From contig URZR01000077.1 of NCBI GenBank assembly GCA_900552425.1, positions 1 through 7,854 on the forward strand: 7,854 nt of DNA, written 5' to 3'. Within the stretch, counting starts at the first letter, position 1; each line of letters starts with the position of its first letter. The notes below the pieces were generated by a model. That model was not told the origin of the DNA, ran no database searches, and saw only the letters and a list, made by a program, of their open reading frames with translations. A program made the translations under genes and the position numbers. The stretch comes from an uncultured Collinsella sp. GTDB taxonomy: Bacteria > Actinomycetota > Coriobacteriia > Coriobacteriales > Coriobacteriaceae. Of this stretch, positions 1 to 6,867 are shown piece by piece.

Positions 1-84
1 GCTCGAGTTCTTCTCTTGAGCATGTCGTGGGTGTAGGCGTCGGTGCCCATGCACACGGGGATACCGCGGCGGAAGAACTCGAGC
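1..84. repeat. 13-nt perfect inverted repeat at the window edge
   Basis: Bases 1-13 (GCTCGAGTTCTTC) are the exact reverse complement of bases 72-84, both inside the ssnA reading frame and 58 bases apart. A chance match this long and this close is unlikely. Because it touches the first base of the window and coincides with the point where the SsnA protein stops resembling its family, a fold-back chimera at a contig end is my preferred explanation (inference). A true inverted duplication cannot be excluded. Confidence 0.55.
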
Positions 85-986
85 ACGGGGGCGCAGCCCA
101 CGGCGTTGCCCATATTGGATTCGGGGTTGTTGACGAGCCAGGTGCCGGACTCTTTGACGATATCCATCTCGGCGGGCGTCACGTGGATGCAGTGGCCGAG
201 CATGGTGTCGGGACCCAGCAGGTTGTGCTGCAGCAGGCGCTCGACGGGGCTGATGCCACCGCGGTTGAGGCGGGAGCCCCACACGTCATTCATGCCCTCG
301 CACACATGGATGTGGAAGCCGGTCAGGCCGTTGTTGGCCTCGGCCATCTTGTCCATGGTCTCGTCCGACAGCGTAAAGGTGGCGTGACCGCCAAACATGG
401 CGGCGATCATGTGGTTGTGGTTATCGCGACGCTCCTTGGCGGCCCACTGGGCAAACTCGGCGTTCTCGGCAATGGCCTGGTCGCATTTTTCCTGGCCGCG
501 GCGATCGGAGACCTCGTAGCACAGGCACGAACGCATGCCCAGCTCCTGAGCTGCATCCTTAATGGTAAAGAGGCTTCCCGGGATTTCGCAGAAGCTCGCA
601 TGGTGATCGAAGATCGTGGTGACGCCATCGCGGATGGAGTCAAGAATCGTGGCATAGGCGCTGGCCTTGGTGCCGTCGAGCGTCAGGTTGTCATCGATCT
701 TCCACCACTGCTGCTCAAGATTCTCCAGGAAGTTGGTGGGGTTGCAGCCCTTAATGGCAAGGCCGCGGGCCAGACCCGAGTAGATGTGGGTGTGGCAGTT
801 GATGAGTCCGGGCATGATGAGGTTGCCCTGGGCGTCGACGTACTCGGCATCCGGGTACTTGGCCTTGAGCTCGCACTCGGGGCCCACTTCGACGATCGTA
901 TCTCCGTCAATGGCGACCGCACCGTTTGGAATAAACGGGGTCTGAGCGTTGCGGGTAAAAACGGAACCGTTAGCGACCAGAAGCAT
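1..986 (-). CDS. ssnA: SsnA-type amidohydrolase, C-terminus cut off by window edge
   Basis: Metal-dependent amidohydrolase-superfamily enzyme resembling SsnA, which in enterobacteria and gut anaerobes sits in purine-catabolism clusters; the exact substrate is not established. 328 codons are visible of an expected ~440, so the C-terminal quarter is missing. Seen: N-terminal beta-sandwich part (1-60), the metal motif NCHTHIYSGLARGL (H65, H67), DHHAS at 127-131, HIHVCE at 225-230 (H227 and E230 as metal ligand and proton shuttle), GHCIH (H265) and GTDAYTHDM (D316). These match my memory of E. coli SsnA motifs. The start is ATG with a GGGAG Shine-Dalgarno (complement of 992-996) five bases upstream. 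It lies 195 bp downstream of the permease on the same strand, so co-transcription or a leader-controlled second gene is possible. The last visible residues, KRRTR, use AGA codons otherwise rare here and do not look like the family; see the inverted repeat at 1-84. Cytosine/guanine-deaminase-like or chlorohydrolase-like relatives are the alternatives. Confidence 0.82.
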   Translation of the reverse strand, partial: MLLVANGSVFTRNAQTPFIPNGAVAIDGDTIVEVGPECELKAKYPDAEYVDAQGNLIMPGLINCHTHIYSGLARGLAIKGCNPTNFLENLEQQWWKIDDNLTLDGTKASAYATILDSIRDGVTTIFDHHASFCEIPGSLFTIKDAAQELGMRSCLCYEVSDRRGQEKCDQAIAENAEFAQWAAKERRDNHNHMIAAMFGGHATFTLSDETMDKMAEANNGLTGFHIHVCEGMNDVWGSRLNRGGISPVERLLQHNLLGPDTMLGHCIHVTPAEMDIVKESGTWLVNNPESNMGNAVGCAPVLEFFRRGIPVCMGTDAYTHDMLKRRTR

Positions 987-1003
987 GGATGCTCCCTTCA
1001 ACA

Positions 1004-1165
1004 TCAGAGGCGGGGTTTGACACCTCTGACATGGCGGAGTGCGAAGCGCCGGCCTACACCGGAAACGGGCCCTCTCCCGTCAACGCTTCACCAAAGGGAC
1101 AAACCCTTTGAAGTGCGGCTTGGCGCCGCATGACGTCGGCGGACGAGGCGATGCGTCCGCCGACG
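1004..1165 (-). other. Intergenic string of stem-loops between permease and ssnA
   Basis: Most of this gap can be folded into consecutive hairpins: 1004-1029 (7 bp, TCAGAGG/CCTCTGA), 1049-1062 (4 bp), 1065-1080 (5 bp, ACGGG/CCCGT), 1086-1113 (AAAGGG/CCCTTT plus CTTC/GAAG around a 3-nt bulge), 1114-1130 (6 bp, TGCGGC/GCCGCA) and 1134-1165 (12 bp). The hairpin nearest ssnA lies just upstream of its Shine-Dalgarno. No riboswitch class that I know fits. Several of the stems are short and could arise by chance in GC-rich DNA; the 12-bp and bulged 10-bp ones are the convincing members. Confidence 0.4.
1134..1165 (-). terminator. 12-bp perfect hairpin 3' of the permease gene
   Basis: CGTCGGCGGACG (1134-1145) pairs perfectly with 1154-1165 across an 8-nt loop, beginning 16 nt after the permease stop codon. 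On the transcribed strand it is not followed by a T-run, so it is not a canonical intrinsic terminator. It could be a partial terminator or a 3'-end/processing hairpin that sets permease and ssnA expression apart. Confidence 0.45.
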
Positions 1166-1181
1166 AATAGCACCGAATTGG

Positions 1182-2576
1182 TTACTTCTTGCTCTCGGGC
1201 AAGACCAGATCCACGGCAGCGTCCTTGGCGGCATCGATGTGCTGAGCCACGACCGGCGTCTGCGGAAGGATCAGGTTAAGGACAATGGCCATGATGGCGG
1301 TGGGGGTTACGGCATTGGAGCCGATGACGGTGGACACCCAGGCGGGCATACCCTCGCCGGCAAGGCAACCGCTGGCCATCCAGATACCCAGGCCAAAGAC
1401 GACGGAGGTACCGACGATGGTGGTAGTGCGCTGCGTGAGGCCCTCGCGGGTGAACATGCGCACGCCGTTCATGGTAATGGTGCCAAAGACGCCGACGGTC
1501 GCGCCGCCGATAACGGGCTGCGGGATAGCGGAAAGGACGGCAGAGAGCTGCGGGAACAGACCGGCGATGGCAAAGACGGCCGCGATGATCACAAAGACCC
1601 ACTTGTTAACGACCTTGTTGGAGCAGATGATGCCCACGTTCTGGCCAAGGGCGCTGGTGGGAAGACCGCCCAGCAGGCCGCCGACCATAGAGGTGAGGCC
1701 CTGCGACACGATAGCGCCGGAGAGCTCGCGCTCGGTGGGCATACGGTCGATGGAGCCCAGGCAGGCGGCGGAGACGTCACCGATAACCTGGATGGCAACC
1801 ATGGGGAACACGACGGCGAGGGTAATGCAGACCTCGGGATCAAACTCGAGCGCGTAGGGCATGAGCTTGGGAAGGGCGAAGACCTGAGCGGTGGCGACGC
1901 TGGAGAAGTCGATCATGCCGAAGGGGATGGAGACGATCATGCCAACGATCATGCCAAAGAACACGGAGCCCAGCTTGAGCGTGCCCTTGCCAAAGTTGGC
2001 GAGCGCAAAGACCACGGCGAAGGTGATAAGAGCGACGCACCAGGCCTGCGGGGTGCCCCACAGCGGCGTGCCCATGCCGCCGGCCATGTACTTGACGGCC
2101 GTGGGATAGAGAGAGACGCCAATGGAGAAGATGACCGTACCGGTCACGACGGGTGGGAACAGCCACTTGATCTTGCTGTAGGCCAGACCAAAGAGGACCG
2201 CGACGGCGCCGCCGACGATCTCGCCGCCCAGCAGCGCACCAAAGCTAAAGCCCGAGGCACCCATGGCCTGCAGGGCCGGCAGGAACGCGAACGAAACGCC
2301 CATGACGATGGGCAGGCCGCCGCCGATGCGACGGAAGGGGGCAAAGGCCTGAAGGGCCGTGTCGATCGCCGAAAGAATAAGCGCGACCTGGATGATGTCG
2401 GTGCTCTGCTGGCTATTAAAGCCGTAGACACCGGCCATGATGACAGCCGGGGTGATGATACCGGCAAACGAAGCCAGTACGTGCTGAAGGGCACACGGGA
2501 TCATTTCCTTAACGGGAGGCATGCCTTCACGAGTGAACAGGGCTTCAGTGCCGTTCGTAACCGTCTCCTGGGTCAT
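1182..2576 (-). CDS. NCS2/NAT-family nucleobase (uracil/xanthine-type) permease
   Basis: Inner-membrane secondary transporter expected to import a purine or pyrimidine base with a cation. It has 464 residues, normal for the family, and about a dozen or more hydrophobic segments. Seen: the TM1 motif ALQHVLASFAG with H32 (equivalent to UraA His24), a glycine-rich segment RRIGGGLPIVMGVSFAF (83-99), and the NAT signature in GQNVGIICSNK (Q312, N313), which resembles XanQ more than UraA because Gln replaces Glu. The TM8 acidic residue (UraA Glu241 / XanQ Glu272 position, normally E-x-x-G-[DH]) is Gln263 here (IQVIGD). ATG at 2576 is chosen over an in-frame ATG at 2663 because the family similarity begins near PVKEMIPCALQH and the 2663 start has no Shine-Dalgarno and overlaps the promoter region. 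The Shine-Dalgarno for 2576 is weak (GGTGG 4 nt, or GAGGA 11 nt upstream). Neighbours are ssnA downstream and a divergent regulator, favouring a purine-like substrate (inference). Confidence 0.9.
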   Translation of the reverse strand: MTQETVTNGTEALFTREGMPPVKEMIPCALQHVLASFAGIITPAVIMAGVYGFNSQQSTDIIQVALILSAIDTALQAFAPFRRIGGGLPIVMGVSFAFLPALQAMGASGFSFGALLGGEIVGGAVAVLFGLAYSKIKWLFPPVVTGTVIFSIGVSLYPTAVKYMAGGMGTPLWGTPQAWCVALITFAVVFALANFGKGTLKLGSVFFGMIVGMIVSIPFGMIDFSSVATAQVFALPKLMPYALEFDPEVCITLAVVFPMVAIQVIGDVSAACLGSIDRMPTERELSGAIVSQGLTSMVGGLLGGLPTSALGQNVGIICSNKVVNKWVFVIIAAVFAIAGLFPQLSAVLSAIPQPVIGGATVGVFGTITMNGVRMFTREGLTQRTTTIVGTSVVFGLGIWMASGCLAGEGMPAWVSTVIGSNAVTPTAIMAIVLNLILPQTPVVAQHIDAAKDAAVDLVLPESKK

Positions 2577-2663
2577 TTGACCACCAATCCTCGAAGTAGT
2601 TGTTTTCGCATCTAACGCTCTATTGTGACGCAGTGCGGGGTTGAGGTTGTGCCTTCGTTGCAT

Positions 2664-2692
2664 ATCGTATTAAAGATGATTCTCATTCTCAA
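2664..2692 (-). promoter_or_regulatory. Predicted sigma-70-type promoter of the permease gene
   Basis: Read on the minus strand: -35 TTGAGA (complement of 2687-2692, 5/6 to TTGACA), a 17-bp spacer and -10 TACGAT (complement of 2664-2669, 4/6). Transcription would begin near 2657, leaving an ~80-nt leader before the ATG at 2576. The Fur-like box lies across the -35/spacer region. Confidence 0.5.
2677..2691 (-). promoter_or_regulatory. Fur-box-like operator over the permease promoter
   Basis: Minus-strand TGAGAATGAGAATCA matches the 7-1-7 Fur consensus TGATAATNATTATCA at about 11 of 14 scored positions, and reads as GAGAAT-GAGAAT-CAT hexamers. It lies between and over the promoter elements, where a bound repressor would block RNA polymerase. 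Which Fur-family protein (Fe, Zn, Mn, peroxide) would bind, or whether one does, cannot be told from the sequence. Confidence 0.4.
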
Positions 2693-2915
2693 TAATAATT
2701 TTTTGTTATCAGACTATTCTTCAGCTGAAATAACTCGTTTCCGCAGGTCAGGAATGTGTCTGGTCTAAATAACATCTTACTTTTCTTTTGGTCGACCGTT
2801 TACCGCCAAAATCATACCGTTCGTCTGCATTACGCAATGTACCTGCGAATATGCGAGTCAATAGACACCGTGTTACCATGAGAAAAAATTGTTATGAACA
2901 TTTCCGATTTCACCC

Positions 2916-2922
2916 AAAGGAG
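2916..2922 (+). promoter_or_regulatory. Strong Shine-Dalgarno fixing the regulator's GTG start
   Basis: AAAGGAG six bases before GTG at 2929. This decides the start in favour of GTG 2929 over longer in-frame extensions upstream, whose translation does not look like protein of this family. Confidence 0.85.
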
Positions 2923-2928
2923 TTGCCC

Positions 2929-3585
2929 GTGAACGAGACCGTACGCCGCTTTTTGCCGATGGTCGATTTTCTGGAGCAGATACTCGGCAAAAACAGCGAA
3001 ATCGTGCTGCACGATTTCTCGGATCCCGACCACGCCATCGTCGATATTCGCAACGGCATCGTGAGCGGCCGCAAGGTCGGCGGTCCCGCCACCGATCTGG
3101 CACTCAAGATCATGCACGACGCCAAGTATCGCGACCTGCCGTTTATTACGGGCTACGAGGGGCGCGGTGCCGGCGGCAAGACGTTGGAGTCAGCGACGTA
3201 CTTTATCCGCGAGAGTGACGAGATCGTCGGTATGCTCTGCGTCAACACCGATCTCTCGACCGTGCGCTCCATCAACGCCATGGCGCAGCAGCTCATGGCG
3301 TGCTTCGACGCGGCGCCGACGCGCACGGAGCCCGCCCCTATCGAGGTCGAAAGCCTTTCGGAGTCCACACAGGAGCTCATCGACCGCAGCATTGCCGAGT
3401 TGCTGAGCGCGCGCGGGCTGGATGTAGCGTCGCTTGGTCAGAGCGACCGCGTGGACGTCATTCGCCACCTCAACGGCAACGGGGTGTTCATGCTCAAGGG
3501 CGCCGTGGCCTGCGCCGCTACCTCGCTGGGCATCTCGGAGCCCAGCGTCTACCGCTACCTGCAAAAAGTCCGCAAGGAGGGCTAA
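2929..3585 (+). CDS. YheO/DauR-type transcriptional regulator (YheO-PAS + HTH)
   Basis: Cytoplasmic DNA-binding regulator, 218 aa, the usual length of the YheO/DauR family. The N-terminal YheO-like PAS domain spans about residues 6-115 (NSEIVLHDF, DHAIVDIRNG, GRKVGGPATDLAL, ESATYFIRESDEIVGMLCVNTDLS). A short linker (130-150) leads to the C-terminal HTH_22-type domain (about 150-215), with RVDVIRHLNGNGVFMLKGAV and the recognition helix region SLGISEPSVYRYLQKV. Family members sense a small molecule; DauR controls D-arginine use, while most others have no known ligand. Divergent placement from the permease suggests it controls that gene and perhaps ssnA (inference). The start is GTG with an excellent Shine-Dalgarno. 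The gene ends at a strong terminator 45 bp downstream. Confidence 0.9.
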   Translation: MNETVRRFLPMVDFLEQILGKNSEIVLHDFSDPDHAIVDIRNGIVSGRKVGGPATDLALKIMHDAKYRDLPFITGYEGRGAGGKTLESATYFIRESDEIVGMLCVNTDLSTVRSINAMAQQLMACFDAAPTRTEPAPIEVESLSESTQELIDRSIAELLSARGLDVASLGQSDRVDVIRHLNGNGVFMLKGAVACAATSLGISEPSVYRYLQKVRKEG

Positions 3586-3629
3586 CGAGCAAAATGGAGC
3601 GCGGCTCCACAAGCGATTCGTCACCTGAC

Positions 3630-3668
3630 AAAAGACCCTGCAGCTCGCACGCGCTGCAGGGTCTTTTT
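3630..3668. terminator. Bidirectional intrinsic terminator between regulator and ridA
   Basis: A perfect 15-bp stem (3630-3644 with 3653-3667; GC core GACCCTGCAGC) and an 8-nt loop. The + strand ends in TTTTT (3664-3668) and the minus strand in TTTT (complement of 3630-3633), so it can stop both the regulator and the convergent ridA transcript. Confidence 0.93.
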
Positions 3669-3697
3669 GCATGTCATGTTTAGTTGTGGTCAACGCC

Positions 3698-4075
3698 TTA
3701 GAGAGCGGCGACGACCTCGATCTCGACCAGACCGCCAGCCGGAAGAGAGGCAACCTGGAAAGCGCTGCGCGCGGGGAACGGGGCCTCGAACTTGGAGGCG
3801 TAGATCTCGTTCACGGCGGCGAAGTCGGCAATGTCAGCCAGGTAGACTGTGGTCTTGACGACATCGGCAAAGGTGGCGCCGGCAGCGGTCAGCAGGGCCT
3901 CGACGTTAGCAAGGGACTGCTTGGCCTGGGCCTCGACGCCCTCGGGCATCTTGCCAGTTGCGGGATCGATGCCCAGCTGGCCGGACAGGAACACCATGTT
4001 GCCGGCCTGGATACCGGGGGAATACGGGCCGATGGCTGCGGGTGCGTTATCGGAAGACACGACGGTCTTGCTCAT
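3698..4075 (-). CDS. ridA: RidA family enamine/imine deaminase
   Basis: Small cytoplasmic protein of 125 aa, the canonical RidA (YjgF/YER057c/UK114) length, forming trimers that hydrolyse reactive enamine/imine intermediates such as 2-aminoacrylate released by PLP enzymes. Seen: AIGPYSPGIQAGNMVFLSGQ (14-33, Y18 near the active site), VEALLTAAGATFADVVKTTVYL (58-79), and the diagnostic block APFPARSAFQVASLPAGG (98-115) with R103, the carboxylate-binding arginine (E. coli R105), followed by VEIEVVAAL containing E120. All the key residues of an active RidA-subgroup enzyme are present. The ATG at 4075 has AAGGAG six bases upstream; a longer in-frame extension to 4228 crosses the predicted promoter and leader hairpin and is rejected. 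The gene is monocistronic, closed by the shared terminator 30 bp downstream. Confidence 0.95.
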   Translation of the reverse strand: MSKTVVSSDNAPAAIGPYSPGIQAGNMVFLSGQLGIDPATGKMPEGVEAQAKQSLANVEALLTAAGATFADVVKTTVYLADIADFAAVNEIYASKFEAPFPARSAFQVASLPAGGLVEIEVVAAL

Positions 4076-4107
4076 GTTTTTCTCCTTACAAGTAAAAGGG
4101 AACGGGA

Positions 4108-4153
4108 GCGCGGCGTTCACACCGGGAGGCACAGTTCGGTCTGAACACCGCGC
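4108..4153 (-). promoter_or_regulatory. Long hairpin in the ridA 5' leader
   Basis: Bases 4108-4119 pair with 4142-4153 over 12 positions. The only imperfect one is C-A on the + strand, which becomes a G-U wobble in RNA made from the minus strand, i.e. in the ridA transcript. After a single mismatch a further 4 bp (ACCG/CGGT, 4121-4124 / 4137-4140) extend it to a 12-nt loop. It starts a few bases after the predicted transcription start. The loop contains CTCC on the transcript, complementary to GGAG of the ridA ribosome site; that pairing is only a possibility. Confidence 0.5.
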
Positions 4154-4162
4154 TTGATTGGG

Positions 4163-4191
4163 ATAGTACTCAAGGTGTCCGCGCGATGCAA
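4163..4191 (-). promoter_or_regulatory. Predicted ridA promoter
   Basis: Minus strand: TTGCAT (complement of 4186-4191), 17-bp spacer, TACTAT (complement of 4163-4168, 4/6 to TATAAT). The -35 is weak, but spacing and placement upstream of the leader hairpin are right. An imperfect inverted repeat, CGTTGCGA (4203-4210) against TCG-CC-CAACG (4221-4230), lies just upstream and could be an operator. Confidence 0.4.
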
Positions 4192-4335
4192 GATTATTAT
4201 CACGTTGCGAGAATATTTTATCGCCCAACGGTTTCCCCGGACCGCTGAACGGTTCTCATGTGAAGCAGCCAGTCCAAGCTGCTGAAGACTTTATCCCGCT
4301 TAGAGCACGGGCATCGCCTGCCGCGACGGCACCAC

Positions 4336-4341
4336 TATACT
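4336..4341 (+). promoter_or_regulatory. Possible -10 element for the U32-rluA operon
   Basis: TATACT (5/6 to TATAAT) lies 32 bp before the U32 start codon. I see no clear -35 partner, so this is tentative. Upstream between 4232 and 4335 there is only a 6-bp hairpin (AGCAGC/GCTGCT, 4264-4269 / 4278-4283) and nothing recognisable as a gene or riboswitch. Confidence 0.3.
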
Positions 4342-4373
4342 TTTGATTATCTGAGCATTTTGAAAGGCAGGAT

Positions 4374-6852
4374 ATGACCGCAACCGCCAGTCGAACCACC
4401 AACCGCAGACCCGAGCTTTTGGCGCCCGCCGGAGGGCCCGAGCCCTTTGCCGCCGCACTCGCCGCCGGGGCAGACGCCATCTACTGCGGCATGGGCAGCT
4501 TCAACGCCCGCCGCAAGGCCACCAACTTTACCGACGAGGCCTTTGAGCAGGCCTGCCGCGCCGCGCATCTGGCCGGCTCGCGCGTCTACGTCACGGTCAA
4601 CATCGTCATCAAGGAATCCGAGATGAGCGATGCGCTGCAGCTCATCCATCGCTGCTCCACGCTGGGCGCCGACGCCTTTATCATCCAAGACTGGGGCCTG
4701 TTCTTTGAGGTCAAACGCACGATGCCCAGCATCGAGACGCATATCTCGACCCAGACGAACATCCACGACGACCGCGGAACCCTTTGGTGCCGCGAGCAGG
4801 GCGCCGACCGCGTGACCCTCTCGCGCGAGCTTTCCATCGACGAGATTGCCGCCATTCACGATGCCGCGCCCGATGTGGACCTTGAGGTCTTTAGCCATGG
4901 CGCCATCTGCTTTTGCTATTCGGGCCTGTGTCTGCTTTCGAGCTTTGCCATGGCGTGGCATGTGCGCCCACCCCTGCCGCTTGCCCTACGAGCTGATCGA
5001 CGAGAACGGTCGCTCGCTCTCCCCTGCCGGTCGCGAGCGCGCGCTGTGCCCGCGTGACACCAACACCTCGCAGCTTGTTCGCCGTCTGTATGACGCCGGC
5101 GCCGCGTCGCTCAAGCTCGAGGGCCGCATGAAGGCGCCCGATTACGTGTACTCCATCGTTGATGTGTATCGTCACGAAATTGACGACATGCTATCCGGAG
5201 CCACCGTTGCCAAGGACGAGGAAGCCGCCCGCCAGCGCCAGCTCAAGCGCTGCTTTAACCGCGACTTTACGCACGCCTATCAGGACGGTACCTCGGGTGA
5301 CGAGATGATGAGTTACGAGCGCTCCAACAACCGCGGCCAGATCGTGGGCACGGTGCTCGGCAGCCACCTGGCCAACCGCGATGTGCGCGGGCTCAAGCCC
5401 GACGACCGCCGTCGCCGCGCCGCCATCGCCCGCATTGAGTTGTTTGAGCCCGTGGGCAAGGGCGACCTGCTGGAGCTTCGCCACGACGATGAGTTCGACC
5501 AGTTCCTGACCACCATCGCCGCCGATGATGCCGCTGCCGGCGATGTTATCGAGTGTCGCGTGCCCCGTAGCATGCCCGAGGGCTGCCGCGTGCGCGTGAT
5601 TCGAAGCCAGCGCGCTATTGACGCTGCCAGCGCCGCGCTCAAGCGCGATGTGCTGCGCCGCCGAGCTGTTGATGTATCCGTCGTGGCGCGCCTGGGCAAG
5701 CCGTTTACTGTCACGCTCACCTGCTGTGACGACCCCGCGCTCACCGCCACCGCCACGGGCTTCACCGTCGAGGCCGCCAAGACCCGCGCCGTCGAGGCAT
5801 CCGATCTGGTTGAGCACGTCGGGCGCATGGGCTCCTCTCCCTTTGAGGCCGCGAGCTTTGACGTGGCCCTCGACGAGAGTTGCGGCATGGGCTTTTCCGC
5901 CGTGCACAAGGTGCGCGCCGCCGCTTGTAAGGCGCTGGAAGAGGCCATTCTGGCACCGTACGAGGAGCGCGCCCGCACGCTCGAGCTACCGGCGATTGTC
6001 ACCAATGATTCCCGCCCCGCGCCCGAGCACTACCGCGATGAGCCGCAGATCTGCGCTACCGTCACCTCGCTCGAGGCCGCCGAGGCCGCTCGCGCGGAGG
6101 GTGCAACGCGCATCTACATGACCACCGACGCGCTCGAGGCTGTCGGACTCTCCCCTGCCGATGCATTTGAGCAGGGTATTGTGCCCGCACTCGACGAGGT
6201 CTGCCGCGCCGTTGACCACGTCCGCGTTGACCCATGGGTTGTTGCCGGCGCCACGGTCGCTATTGGCAACATCTCCGAGCTTGCCCTGGCCGCCCAGGTT
6301 GGCGCCACGGCCGAGATTCGCTCTTGCCTGCCGGTGCACAACACGCCCTGCATGGAGGCGCTTGCCGAGCGCGGAGCCGGTGCGTTTTGGCTCTCGCCCG
6401 AGATCACGCTCGACGAGATTGTCTCGCTCGGCGCCGCCGCGCCCGCGGCTCTAGGCATCACCGTCTTTGGCCGCCCGCGCGTTATGACAAGCGAGCATTG
6501 CATTCTGCAGGTTGCCAACGGTTGCATCCACGATTGTGCCAGCTGCCGCCTGCGTGCCCGTAAGCTCTCGCTCAAGAATATCGACGGAAAGGTCATGCCC
6601 GTGCGTACCGACATCCACGGCCGCTCACGCTTGTACGACGCCTACCCCATCGACCTCACGCCGCAGGTACCACAGCTGCTCGACGCCGGCGTCCGTCGTC
6701 TTATGGTGGACGGCACACTGCTCGAGACGGATGAGGTGGGCCGCGCCACCGCTCGCGTCCGCCGCGCCGTCGAGGCAGCGCAAGCCGGCCGCAAGCCCGC
6801 CGCCCGCCTGCGCGGTGCCACCTCGGGCTGCATGTTTGTGGGAATCAGCTAA
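4374..6852 (+). pseudogene. U32-family (RlhA-like, DUF3656-type) gene broken by a small deletion/frameshift
   Basis: U32 'peptidases' of this type are Fe-S proteins; E. coli RlhA hydroxylates C2501 of 23S rRNA, the best-known role of this branch. The first frame (from ATG 4374) encodes ELLAPAGGPEPFAAALAAG, DAIYCGMGSFNARR and the full U32 signature EVFSHGAICFCYSGLCLLS (residues 171-189). It then loses sense after FAM (codon at 4950) and stops at 5057. The second frame takes over at about 4954 (RGMCAHPCRLPYELIDENG) and stays open to TAA 6852. It contains LKLEGRMKAPDYV and a C-terminal cysteine-rich block (HCILQVANGCIHDCASC). Relatives carry a GGRSGNRG- or GRSGNRG-like loop exactly at the break; a ~14-nt loss removes it and shifts frame. 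Repaired length would be about 830 aa, normal for the long U32 type. No other disruption is seen, so the lesion is recent or a sequence error. Shine-Dalgarno AAAGG 6 nt before ATG. Confidence 0.85.
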
Positions 6853-6867
6853 CCGAAAGGCTTACAC

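Larger units (their letters stand above)
2577..2928. other. Divergent intergenic region, permease / YheO-type regulator
   Basis: 352 bp without a gene, clearly more AT-rich than its surroundings, serving both divergent genes. It holds the permease promoter and Fur-like box (2664-2692). It also holds a perfect 10-bp palindrome TTCAGCTGAA (2720-2729), an 8-bp palindrome GGTCGACC (2790-2797) and a TTTTGG/CCAAAA inverted repeat (2786-2791 / 2806-2811). Any of these could be an operator, but none is repeated. I see no convincing -35/-10 pair for the regulator. An in-frame TTG at 2788 upstream of the regulator is not credible as a start. Confidence 0.5.

Noticed and set aside
27..1133. 368-codon open frame on the + strand opposite ssnA
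   Set aside because: Composition (Gly, Val, His, Ala) is typical of an antisense frame, and the minus-strand frame carries clear amidohydrolase motifs.
1239..2615. 458-codon open frame on the + strand opposite the permease
   Set aside because: Gly/Asp/His-rich low-complexity translation, no family resemblance, no ribosome site; it is the antisense shadow of a GC-rich membrane protein gene.
2577..2660. Purine or xanthine riboswitch in the permease leader
   Set aside because: The predicted ~80-nt leader shows no three-way junction or conserved core of known purine-sensing classes that I could recognise.
2577..2663. N-terminal extension of the permease to ATG 2663
   Set aside because: The ATG lacks a Shine-Dalgarno and overlaps the predicted promoter; the extra residues (basic, polar) have no family counterpart.
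4076..4228. N-terminal extension of RidA
   Set aside because: RidA is complete from ATG 4075 with a good ribosome site; the extension covers the promoter and leader hairpin.
4946..4964. Programmed +1 frameshift in the U32 gene
   Set aside because: Conserved residues are missing at the junction and no slippery site or stimulatory element is apparent; deletion or assembly error is simpler.
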